Positions 1-6,016 of a DNA stretch of 6,016 bases are shown here, one piece after another (position 1 is the stretch's first letter; each line of letters opens with the position of its first letter). The stretch spans positions 1-6,016 of the forward strand of contig PMUF01000324.1 of the NCBI GenBank assembly GCA_003167015.1, read 5' to 3'. The stretch is from Chitinophagaceae bacterium. Its GTDB lineage: Bacteria > Bacteroidota > Bacteroidia > Chitinophagales > Chitinophagaceae. The notes below the pieces were generated by a model that searched no databases, had not been told where the DNA came from, and was given only the letters and a program-made list of their open reading frames with translations. Both the position numbers and the translations under genes were made by a program.

Positions 1-30
1 TAGGGCAAATCCATCCCCCCTGGTATTTCC

Positions 31-60
31 GACAAATTTTGACGAATTCCGGACAAAAAC
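31..60. repeat. Three helically phased GACAAA-like words upstream of the HdeD gene
   Basis: Within 30 bases there are three related words: GACAAATTTT at 31-40, GACGAATTCC at 41-50 and GACAAAAAC at 52-60. They are spaced 10 and 11 bases apart, so they lie on one face of the helix. The outer two share a longer context, TTCC followed by GACAAA, one base out of register. This could be an operator for the gene starting at 124, but the words are short and AT-rich, and chance is a real alternative. I saw no convincing Bacteroidota promoter (TTTG, then TAnnTTTG) beside it. Bases 1-123 hold no other recognisable gene. Confidence 0.2.
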
Positions 61-123
61 CGCGATCCGTTATCCCCTATTTTCGAGGCCATTCCTCACC
101 ATTCATCACCAACAACCCGAACA

Positions 124-681
124 ATGACCACCTCTATTCTTGCAACAACCAAAAGCGTTATCAAACACTGGTACCTCATTTTACTCGCCGGAGTGATTTT
201 TATTGCAGCCGGCATTTGGGTCGCGAGCACGCCGCTGTCTGCGTACCTCGCCCTGTCGATCCTTTTCAGTGTCTCCTTCATCCTTATCGGTCTCATGGAA
301 GTCATTTTTGCCATTGCCAACCATAAAGAGATGAAAGGATGGGGATGGCTGCTGGTCTATGGCCTCTTCAATCTACTGATCGGCGGCATCTTAGCTTACG
401 ATCCCCTCATTTCCATCACTACCCTTCCCCTCTATGTAGGGTTCGTCGTATTATTCCGGTCCATTACGACCATCGGCGTCTCACTGGATCGCGAAAATTA
501 TGGAATCCCGGGTACGGGTAGTTTATTGTGGCTCGGTATCCTGGGGGTCTTCTTTTCTTTTATTTTATTGTGGAACCCCGCCTTTGCAGGTCTGTCCCTC
601 GTCATCTGGACCGCCATCGCCCTGATCACCGCGGGTATTTACAGCATCTATTTTTCCATCCTGTTAAAGAAACTGGCTTAA
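124..681 (+). CDS. HdeD family (DUF308) six-helix membrane protein
   Basis: This is a 185-residue integral membrane protein of the HdeD/DUF308 family, which in enterobacteria is linked to acid resistance. The biochemical role is unknown and I do not infer acid resistance here. About six hydrophobic helices are visible, near residues 14-34, 40-64, 73-91, 97-118, 132-150 and 155-180. The family's repeat unit appears three times as a Trp-led helix rich in Gly and Leu that ends in Pro: W16 to P37, W75 to P94 and W136 to P152. The C-terminus carries a Lys pair (K182, K183). Length fits the family. ATG 124 is chosen because it places a short polar segment before helix 1; no Shine-Dalgarno is visible, which is normal for Bacteroidota. 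The gene is monocistronic as far as can be seen and converges on the broken AraC gene, 29 bases away. Confidence 0.9.
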   Translation: MTTSILATTKSVIKHWYLILLAGVIFIAAGIWVASTPLSAYLALSILFSVSFILIGLMEVIFAIANHKEMKGWGWLLVYGLFNLLIGGILAYDPLISITTLPLYVGFVVLFRSITTIGVSLDRENYGIPGTGSLLWLGILGVFFSFILLWNPAFAGLSLVIWTAIALITAGIYSIYFSILLKKLA

Positions 682-710
682 CGCTTACCGCTTTCATTTT
701 TTGTGCCCGA

Positions 711-1341
711 TCAAAAAAGTTCGTGCCGGTATTTTGATGGGGGTAAATTCGCCATTTTCTTGAAAAAAGAAGAAAAACAATCAGGAGAGGAGAATCCCAA
801 TTCATAAGCAATCTCTTTTACAGTCAGTGAGGTTGAGCCCAACATGTGTTTCGCTTCTAAGAAAATATGATCGATAATGGTATGCTTGGCTGTCATGCCG
901 GTATATTTCTTCGTCACATAATTAAGATGGTTGGGATGCATATGGAGGGCGTCAGCGTAGAACTGAACGGAGCGTTTTGTTTTTACGTTCTTTTGGATCA
1001 GTTCGTTGAATGAGTCAACCAATCCGCTGCAGGGAGCGATAGTTGCTTGACTGGGCCACATTTTGCGGAATGATAAGAAGGGTATTCTTCTGAATGGGAA
1101 AACTGAAGTGCCCGATGGTCTTCTCACCCCTCCCCTTTTTTATCAGCGTGATAAAAAACTGTGATTGCCGATATGCCGGGATTACGCCATTCCAGGCCTC
1201 AACAACCTGTTCAAGCCGATGAATCTGAAAGTTAAAGCTGTGTTTCAGATAGTCATCCATATCGATTATGCCACGATCGGCATATTTGCGAAATGCATCA
1301 CGATATTCTTTAATGATAATGGCATTATCGGAATATTTCAT
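711..1341 (-). pseudogene. AraC family transcriptional regulator, broken by an internal deletion and frameshift
   Basis: Two overlapping minus-strand reading frames carry the two ends of one AraC-type regulator. The first frame (1341 down to 1015, 108 residues) starts with a normal N-terminus and is plausible sensor-domain sequence up to about residue 103 (SSNYRS), then runs through five unrelated residues to a stop. The second frame (stop at 711) becomes family-like only from about its residue 36 (LVDSFNELIQ). It holds both helix-turn-helix motifs: SVQFYADALHMHPNHLN, and then VKEIAYELGF followed by a KYR terminus. The break therefore lies near 1022-1033. The intact pieces add to about 200 residues, whereas Bacteroidota AraC proteins of this type are usually about 280-300, so roughly 90 residues between the sensor fold and the linker appear lost. 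The ATG at 1127 is probably not a natural start. A truncated DNA-binding product is possible but unsupported. Confidence 0.8.
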
Positions 1342-1504
1342 AATCCTCGGCTTTCCATAAAGATACTTTTGTTGTCAACCGCCCAATAACGTGAGTCGGC
1401 AAGGAGGCAAGATCTGTCGCCGGAACTTTCATCGATCGTTTTTGCCGTCCTGGCGACCATTCGGCGGATTTTAACGTATAGCAGCGGGAACGAGATGTTC
1501 CCTG

Positions 1505-1741
1505 ATGTACTTTTGGTCCATCAGATGCACACAGTTGATGAGATACCTTTATACCATATTATTTTTTGCAGATACCCTGATATTCCTGTGCCTTGCTTAT
1601 CTTCTTTTTCGCAAGTGCGACAGCAGCAGTTCGTACCGGACATTGGCGCTGATCTTTTTGGGGGTAGTCATCAGCATTTTTTTGCTGATCCTTTTATTAA
1701 GGGCCTATTTAAGACTGCCGCATGACCGGCGCCGGCAATAA
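1505..1741 (+). CDS. Small two-helix membrane protein, unknown function
   Basis: This is a 78-residue protein I cannot assign to a named family. Two strongly hydrophobic segments are visible, about residues 14-35 and 46-68. They are joined by a short polar loop (RKCDSSSSYR), and the C-terminal tail is basic (RLPHDRRRQ). By the positive-inside rule this suggests a hairpin with both ends in the cytoplasm. The longest frame is given. An internal ATG at 1538 would give 67 residues with an Arg just before helix 1, and is at least as likely to be the true start. It is the first of four closely spaced plus-strand genes, ending 11 bases before the next. It could be an accessory membrane partner of the downstream kinase, but only position supports that. 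An overlapping frame at 1495-1725 lacks this hydrophobic pattern and looks like a shadow. Confidence 0.6.
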   Translation: MYFWSIRCTQLMRYLYTILFFADTLIFLCLAYLLFRKCDSSSSYRTLALIFLGVVISIFLLILLLRAYLRLPHDRRRQ

Positions 1742-1752
1742 AAACCTGCAAC

Positions 1753-2220
1753 ATGAAACAACATATTCCACTCAAGCGATTTGAGTATTGTATCCCGGCT
1801 CCCGGGGCGGCCGCCAGCGGGATAAAAAAAGTAAGTATCGACTTTGAGAAGAGAAAATTATCGCTGACCGGGGACATTGAGCCCGTCCCGGACGGATCCC
1901 GAAAGACAAGGCGGGCGCGTTCCACCTCCTCCAGGGAAAGGATAGAGGTTAGGGCCACCATTTATCCGGGTCTCACCGGCGCGCTGGTCGGTTTTTCAAC
2001 AGGCGAACTAATCTTTTCCCTGGAAGGGATCATGCAGGATAGTAAACACATAAATACCTGCTCGGGGTTGCTGGTACTTGAGAATTTGACCAGCGGGCAG
2101 GGCTCGGAGGGCAGGGAATGGCAGGCGACCCTTTATCTTTACGATGACAATAGCGACGGACGCGAGTTAAAGCTCAGATTGACGACATATTGTCCTTCGG
2201 CGAACCCGGAGCTGAACTAA
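1753..2220 (+). CDS. Hypothetical protein, predicted soluble and beta-rich
   Basis: I do not recognise the family of this 155-residue protein. There is no signal peptide or membrane segment, so it is probably cytoplasmic. Residues 26-39 and 63-146 contain a run of alternating hydrophobic and polar stretches typical of beta strands (KKVSIDF, KLSLTG, RIEVRATIYPG, GELIFSLEG, SGLLVLENL, WQATLYLYDD, LKLRLTTY). Between the first two and the rest lies a basic, Ser-rich segment (residues 49-63, with seven Arg or Lys) that may be a flexible or nucleic-acid-contacting loop. Three cysteines (13, 103, 147) show no metal-binding spacing. ATG 1753 lies 11 bases after the preceding stop. The stop at 2220 is 25 bases before the LytTR regulator, so cotranscription with the two-component genes is likely. 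Coding status is supported by length and operon position; any function is unknown. Confidence 0.65.
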   Translation: MKQHIPLKRFEYCIPAPGAAASGIKKVSIDFEKRKLSLTGDIEPVPDGSRKTRRARSTSSRERIEVRATIYPGLTGALVGFSTGELIFSLEGIMQDSKHINTCSGLLVLENLTSGQGSEGREWQATLYLYDDNSDGRELKLRLTTYCPSANPELN

Positions 2221-2245
2221 TCGCCAAATTTGCTACTTTTATTGC

Positions 2246-2941
2246 ATGAATGCGCTGATCATTGATGACAATACGATAGCCAGAACCACTATCAGGCACC
2301 TGGCCGGGAAAGTCGGTGATATCGATATAGTCGCTGAATGCGCCGATGCGATAAAAGCCTATGAGCTGTTGCAAATAAAACCGGTAGATCTGTTACTATT
2401 GGATATCGAGATGCCGGGTATGTCAGGATTGGAATTGACCCATAACCTGGGCGACAAGCGGCCCGTCATTATTTTCATCACTTCCAAAAGAGAGTATGCG
2501 GCTGATGCATTCGATCTGAATGTGGCGGATTATATCATAAAGCCGGTGACCGCGCCCCGTTTTATCCGGGCTATCGATAAAGCAAGGGAGATATTGGAAA
2601 GCAACAGTGAAGAAATCAATGTAAAAGAGGACGAGTTCATTTTTATCCGGGATTCCAATGTGGTCCGCAGGCTGAAGCTGGATAGCATCCTATACGCAGA
2701 GGCTATGGGCGATTATGTCAAATTGTATACGCCGGAGAGATTCTATGCCATTCACTCGACATTAAAGGCGGTGGAAGACCGGCTGCCTTCTTCAAGGTTC
2801 CTGCGCGTCCACCGTTCTTACATGGTGGCTGTAGACAAGATAGACACATTAGACGGCGGCGCATTAATCGTTGGCGGCAAGCCCTTGCCGGTAGCCGATG
2901 CATTTCGTGCCGCATTAAATAATCGGATGAATATCTTGTAA
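2246..2941 (+). CDS. LytTR-family DNA-binding response regulator
   Basis: This is a 231-residue cytoplasmic response regulator that should bind DNA when phosphorylated. The receiver domain covers about residues 1-120 and has the acidic pair D7 and D8, the phosphoacceptor D53 in LLLLDIEMPG, the switch residue T79 and the conserved K99 in YIIKP. The output is a LytTR domain, about residues 128-228, recognisable from FIFIRDSN, ILYAEAMGDYVKLYT, HSTLKAVEDRLP and FLRVHRSYMV. Length and layout are normal for the family, and the start aligns directly with the first receiver strand. It lies 24 bases upstream of the hybrid kinase and 25 bases after the unknown 155-residue gene. The adjacent kinase is its likeliest phosphate source, through that protein's HPt domain. 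LytTR regulators more often pair with LytS/YpdA-type kinases, so this partnership is an inference from position. Confidence 0.95.
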   Translation: MNALIIDDNTIARTTIRHLAGKVGDIDIVAECADAIKAYELLQIKPVDLLLLDIEMPGMSGLELTHNLGDKRPVIIFITSKREYAADAFDLNVADYIIKPVTAPRFIRAIDKAREILESNSEEINVKEDEFIFIRDSNVVRRLKLDSILYAEAMGDYVKLYTPERFYAIHSTLKAVEDRLPSSRFLRVHRSYMVAVDKIDTLDGGALIVGGKPLPVADAFRAALNNRMNIL

Positions 2942-2965
2942 TAGAACGCCGAATTAGTATTTTCT

Positions 2966-5158
2966 ATGACCAGCAACCGGATTATTTATTTGATGCTGGC
3001 TGCTTTTATTGCCGGCAACCTGCTGATTATTTTCGTGCAGTACAATTCTACCAAGAATATACACGCCCTTATTACGGGCAATAAGAACCTATCGAATGAA
3101 TTGAATGTCGGAAATCAGCTGAGGGAGGCGGAGAGAGATGTCCTGGCAACAGAAATCAGGATCGGCAGAACAGTAGCGACAAACGATACCTCCTATCTTG
3201 TTGTGGCGGACACGTTGCTGGCAGATGCCCATAAGTTACTCGATTCAATGAGGCTAATCAGCGATCAGGAGAGCACGATCAGCAATATCAACCAACTCTC
3301 CATACTTGCGGATGAAAAATTAATCCTGAGTAACCAAATCCTGGATACGTATCGTCAGGGGCGCCGGATTTCACAAGACAGTTTCCGGGCCATCATGAAA
3401 CGCAGGTCCTTTACCAGTGAAGTGAATAATTTCAGCCGCGGAATTTATAGCAGCCGTCAACGAATCCTCGATTCCCTTTCTGCTTCTATCAATAGTAGCG
3501 GCAGAAGGGCTCAAAGATGGAATATTGTGATGGTCCTGATGGTAGTCGTCAGCGGCGTAGTACTGTTTTGGTACATTATCAGCAGGATACGCAGTCAAAA
3601 TCTATTAATTGAACAACTGGATGCTTCCGAAAAGAAGGTCAGAGAGGTTTCCCGGATCAAGGAAAACTTTATGGCGAATATGAGCCATGAAATTCGCACG
3701 CCCATGAATGCCGTTTTAGGGTTTACGAATTTGTTGAAGGCCAGGAACCGGGATCCGGAACTGGAGGAGTTTATAGAAGCCATCGGGCAGTCCGGAGAAA
3801 GCCTGCTGACAATTATCAATGACATCCTGGATATTTCAAAGATAGAGGCGGGTATGATACGCATCGAGTCTACGATTTTCAGTGTCCGCGGCCTTATTCA
3901 CTCCATTCAAACCATGTTTGCCGGGAAAATGCTGGAAAAGGGACTGGATTTTGCCACAGTCATCGATGAGCTTGTTCCGGATACGGTGTCCGGCGACCCG
4001 ACAAGGTTGACGCAAATATTGGTGAATATGATCGGGAATGCGGTAAAATTCACGTCCGAAGGAGCAATCAGGGTCGTCGTCGACAATAAGGGAAGGGTGG
4101 GGAATCATATCCGTCTCGGGTTTGCCATCAGCGATACAGGTATCGGCATCGCAAAGGAGCAACTAGCCGGCATATTTGACCGGTTTCGGCAGGCGGAGGA
4201 TTCGATTACGAGGAATTATGGGGGCACCGGACTGGGCTTGGCTATCGCAAAGGACCTTATATCGTTGCAGGGTGGGGAAATTGAGGTCGAAAGTGAGCCC
4301 GGCAAAGGAACTACTTTCCGGTTCACTATCCCTTATGAAATAGCCGTCGAACCGGCGAGGACTTCGGTCGTAACGGAACCAATCGGACCGGGATACAGCG
4401 ATTACGGGCATATCCGGATTCTCGTAGTGGAGGATAACGAATTGAACCAAAGCCTACTCAGGCACCTGCTGACGGGCTGGAAGCTGTCATTCGTCATCGT
4501 GCGTAACGGGATCGAGGCGCTTGAGCAATTGCGGATCGGGAAATTCGACCTCGTGTTGATGGATGTCCAGATGCCAGGCATGGATGGTTACACGGCAACA
4601 CAGGAGATCAGAACGAAATTGAAGCTGGAGACGCCTGTTATTGCAATGACCGCACATGCTTTCCCCGGTGAACGGGAGAAATGCCTGGGTTATGGGATGA
4701 ATGAATACATTGCCAAGCCTATCAAGGAGAAGGAGTTGTTCGGGCTGATTACCAGGCTGACCGGAACGAATGACAACCGATCGAACGTTAAAAAGGGGCT
4801 CATCAAAGAAACCCCTGCTTACCAATTGATCGACCTGCAATACATGCGGGGAATCAGCGACGGGGACAAGGATTATGAAAGAACCGTGACGGAGCAATTC
4901 ATCGAAGTCATTCCCGTCGATCTGGAGGCATTGGAGTCAGCGCTGGGAAACATGGACCTCGTCACGCTTCGCCGGACGGCGCATACTATGAGGACAGATG
5001 TAGCTATCATGGGACTTTTGGAAAGAGTCCAGCCTTTTCTGGATGCGTTGGAATATGAACCATTCGATGAACAGAAGTTTCAAAAGGCCGTTTTATCGGT
5101 AAAAACTATTTGCGTAAATGCTCTGCCGGAAGCCCGTCATTTCTATGCCTCCCTTTAA
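2966..5158 (+). CDS. Hybrid sensor histidine kinase with CHASE3-like sensor, REC and HPt domains
   Basis: This is a 730-residue membrane sensor kinase with a complete internal phosphorelay. Helix 1 (about 6-25) and helix 2 (about 186-206) flank a helical extracytoplasmic region of about 160 residues. Its pattern (AERDVLATEIRIGR, then YLVVADTLLADAHKLLDSM) resembles CHASE3; the ligand is unknown. A short coiled linker (210-232) leads to HisKA with H241 in MSHEIRTP. HATPase_c follows, with its N box at 354-363, G1 at DTGIGIA (390-396) and G2 at GGTGLGLAI (419-427). The receiver (483-600) has E489 and D490, phosphoacceptor D533, T562 and K584. The C-terminal HPt (about 622-725) carries H673 in AHTMRTDVAIMGL. 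All catalytic residues are present, so the protein should be active. Expected flow is H241 to D533 to H673, then to a separate regulator: the LytTR protein upstream or the single-domain receiver downstream. ATG 2966 immediately precedes the first helix. Confidence 0.95.
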   Translation: MTSNRIIYLMLAAFIAGNLLIIFVQYNSTKNIHALITGNKNLSNELNVGNQLREAERDVLATEIRIGRTVATNDTSYLVVADTLLADAHKLLDSMRLISDQESTISNINQLSILADEKLILSNQILDTYRQGRRISQDSFRAIMKRRSFTSEVNNFSRGIYSSRQRILDSLSASINSSGRRAQRWNIVMVLMVVVSGVVLFWYIISRIRSQNLLIEQLDASEKKVREVSRIKENFMANMSHEIRTPMNAVLGFTNLLKARNRDPELEEFIEAIGQSGESLLTIINDILDISKIEAGMIRIESTIFSVRGLIHSIQTMFAGKMLEKGLDFATVIDELVPDTVSGDPTRLTQILVNMIGNAVKFTSEGAIRVVVDNKGRVGNHIRLGFAISDTGIGIAKEQLAGIFDRFRQAEDSITRNYGGTGLGLAIAKDLISLQGGEIEVESEPGKGTTFRFTIPYEIAVEPARTSVVTEPIGPGYSDYGHIRILVVEDNELNQSLLRHLLTGWKLSFVIVRNGIEALEQLRIGKFDLVLMDVQMPGMDGYTATQEIRTKLKLETPVIAMTAHAFPGEREKCLGYGMNEYIAKPIKEKELFGLITRLTGTNDNRSNVKKGLIKETPAYQLIDLQYMRGISDGDKDYERTVTEQFIEVIPVDLEALESALGNMDLVTLRRTAHTMRTDVAIMGLLERVQPFLDALEYEPFDEQKFQKAVLSVKTICVNALPEARHFYASL

Positions 5159-5166
5159 CTGTTGTC

Positions 5167-5577
5167 CTACAGCGAAAATTGGACACGGGATATTATTTTG
5201 GCTATTTTATCCTCAGAAAGCGGTTTATTGTAAAACCCCGTAACGCAGTTAAAGGATAGCACCCTCCTGATCTCATCCGGACAGGCTGCCGCCGACAAGA
5301 CAAAGATGTGCAACTGGTCCCTCCTCATTTTTAAGATGTTTTCCATTCGACCCAGCAATTCGAAGCCGTCTATTTCAGGCATGTGCAAGTCTGTCAGGAA
5401 GATCGTTTTCAAATATTTACGCTTACAACTATCAGCTTCTATATATTCTATCGCTTCCTTGCCTGCGGAGAAACTGATGATCTCGGCACGCCGGCTATAA
5501 TCCCGGATAATTTTGTTTGCAATGGTCAAGGCAAACAAGTCATCATCCAGTAAAATGAAACGCGGAGAGTTTTTCAT
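5167..5577 (-). CDS. Single-domain response regulator (stand-alone receiver)
   Basis: This 136-residue protein consists of one receiver domain with no output domain. It has the acidic cluster D11-D13 (ILLDDD), phosphoacceptor D63 in LTDLHMPEIDGFELL, S95 at the switch position (VLSAA) and K118 in FYNKPL, so it should be phosphorylatable. Stand-alone receivers act by protein-protein contact, as phosphorelay intermediates or as phosphate sinks. The gene is tail to tail with the hybrid kinase, with 8 bases between the stop codons, so each transcript probably runs antisense into the other. The neighbourhood makes the kinase HPt (H673) a plausible phosphodonor, but that is an inference. The start (MKNSPRFILLDDD) sits directly before strand 1 as expected. 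It is transcribed divergently from the Crp/Fnr gene across a 111-base AT-rich spacer. Confidence 0.92.
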   Translation of the reverse strand: MKNSPRFILLDDDLFALTIANKIIRDYSRRAEIISFSAGKEAIEYIEADSCKRKYLKTIFLTDLHMPEIDGFELLGRMENILKMRRDQLHIFVLSAAACPDEIRRVLSFNCVTGFYNKPLSEDKIAKIISRVQFSL

Positions 5578-5649
5578 GGAAACAAAGGTTCACTCTTTAA
5601 TCTTAAGAAAGTTTATAATATCAAATGAAAACATAGCGAAATCAAAGTA

Positions 5650-5682
5650 ATTGATGAGGAATAATTTTATTAGCTAATTTTG
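5650..5682 (+). promoter_or_regulatory. Possible Bacteroidota-type promoter for the Crp/Fnr gene
   Basis: TAATTTTG at 5675-5682 matches the Bacteroidota -7 consensus TAnnTTTG exactly. ATTG at 5650-5653 matches the -33 element TTTG in three of four bases, with a 21-base spacer. Transcription would begin within a few bases of the ATG at 5689, giving an almost leaderless message. The region is AT-rich, so a chance match is possible. Confidence 0.3.
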
Positions 5683-5688
5683 ATCCTT

Positions 5689-6016
5689 ATGGATCCCATA
5701 GATCGATTAAGGAAAATGGTCACCGCCATCTCAGGAATGAGCAACGAGAATTTCGATCTTTCGATCGATTACTGGCAACCAAAGACTTATAAAAAGGGAG
5801 AGTTTTACAACGAGTATAAAAGCGTCTGCAAATACCTTGGTTTCGTTCTGACAGGCGTTTTCAGGATTTATAAATTTCATGATCAGTCAGGTGTCGAAAA
5901 AAATATCCAGTTTTTCACCAATGATCAGTTTATGACTTCGTTCAAAAGCTTTTTCAGCCAGGAAAGCTGTGAATATTACACGGAATCAATGACTGAATCC
6001 GACATCTTATATATCG
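5689..6016 (+). CDS. Crp/Fnr family transcriptional regulator, N-terminal part (runs off right edge)
   Basis: The first 109 codons of a Crp/Fnr-type regulator are present, with no stop before the window edge. The N-terminus (MDPIDRLRKMV) and the following blocks (YKKGEFYNEY, YLGFVLTGVFRIYKF, EKNIQFFTNDQFM, ESMTESDILYI) match the cyclic-nucleotide-binding fold of the divergent Crp/Fnr proteins common in Bacteroidota. The segment where a true cAMP receptor would have its phosphate-binding cassette shows no GE-x-x-L or R-S/T-A signature, so cAMP binding is unlikely. The C-terminal winged-helix DNA-binding domain lies outside the window. ATG 5689 is chosen because the family N-terminus begins there; ATG codons at 5716 and 5737 would cut it off. 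A four-Cys Fnr iron-sulfur motif is not evident at the N-terminus. It is divergent from the single-domain receiver gene and could share regulation with it. Confidence 0.85.
   Translation, partial: MDPIDRLRKMVTAISGMSNENFDLSIDYWQPKTYKKGEFYNEYKSVCKYLGFVLTGVFRIYKFHDQSGVEKNIQFFTNDQFMTSFKSFFSQESCEYYTESMTESDILYI

Noticed and set aside
39..326. Plus-strand frame of 95 codons overlapping the HdeD start
   Set aside because: The translation is rich in His, Arg, Pro and Cys with no domain, and lies mostly inside the well-supported HdeD gene in another frame.
697..718. Inverted repeat TTTTTTG / CAAAAAA between the HdeD and AraC genes as a bidirectional terminator
   Set aside because: The stem has only one G-C pair and no T tract follows it, so it would be a very weak hairpin. 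It is more likely a chance AT-rich match.
1380..1480. Two TAACGT words (1387-1392 and 1472-1477) as LytTR binding sites for autoregulation
   Set aside because: They are 85 bases apart rather than about one or two helical turns, and six bases is too short to support a site.
1342..1504. Promoters in the spacer between the AraC pseudogene and the small membrane gene
   Set aside because: TTTG at 1441-1444 (plus) and TATCTTTA on the minus strand each lack a correctly spaced partner element. No promoter could be placed, although one is expected here.
1495..1725. Alternative 76-codon frame overlapping the small membrane protein
   Set aside because: It lacks the paired hydrophobic segments, has scattered Cys, His and Pro, and ends without continuity to the next gene. 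The 1505-1741 frame is the better candidate.
2221..2245. TACTTTTA just before the LytTR start as a separate internal promoter
   Set aside because: It differs from TAnnTTTG at the last base and no TTTG lies 19-21 bases upstream, so there is no support for a separate promoter.
4487..4897. 136-codon minus-strand frame opposite the kinase receiver and linker
   Set aside because: It is fully antisense to a confidently identified kinase and shows no recognisable motif. It is a shadow of the coding strand.
5162..5186. TGTCC / GGACA inverted repeat at the end of the kinase gene as a terminator
   Set aside because: The arms are only five bases with a 14-base loop, no T tract follows, and it lies mostly within the coding end of the receiver gene.

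Overview
The window looks like chromosomal sequence from a member of the Bacteroidota, probably a Chitinophagaceae-like organism. This is an inference. No gene start carries a convincing Shine-Dalgarno sequence, and the gene types are common in that phylum: a LytTR response regulator, a HisKA-REC-HPt hybrid kinase, a Crp/Fnr protein beginning MDPIDRL and an AraC regulator. No ribosomal or tRNA gene is present to confirm the taxonomy.

Left part (1-1341). A short intergenic stretch with three helically phased GACAAA-like words precedes a six-helix HdeD/DUF308 membrane protein (124-681). Facing it is an AraC-type regulator on the minus strand (711-1341). It is broken: the N-terminal half and the DNA-binding half lie in different frames, and the middle of the protein appears to be missing. 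I read it as a pseudogene made by an internal deletion.

Central part (1505-5158). Four plus-strand genes are separated by only 11, 25 and 24 bases and look like one operon. They encode a small two-helix membrane protein, a 155-residue protein of unknown family, a LytTR-type response regulator, and a 730-residue hybrid histidine kinase with a CHASE3-like sensor, HisKA, HATPase, REC and a C-terminal HPt domain. Every phosphorelay residue is visible: kinase H241, receiver D533 and HPt H673, then D53 of the LytTR regulator as a possible final acceptor. A LytTR regulator beside this kinase class is not the textbook arrangement, in which LytTR partners LytS/YpdA-type kinases. The two unrecognised upstream genes may be accessory parts of the same signalling unit.

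Right part (5159-6016). A single-domain response regulator (5167-5577, minus strand) ends 8 bases from the kinase stop codon, tail to tail. It has no output domain and could be a second acceptor or a phosphate sink for the same HPt. Divergent from it, across an AT-rich 111-base spacer, a Crp/Fnr-family regulator starts at 5689 and runs off the right edge.

I found no RNA genes, CRISPR arrays, insertion sequences or attachment sites. The nearest thing to an undescribed system is the four-gene cassette with its two unknown members. Its novelty cannot be judged without database comparison.
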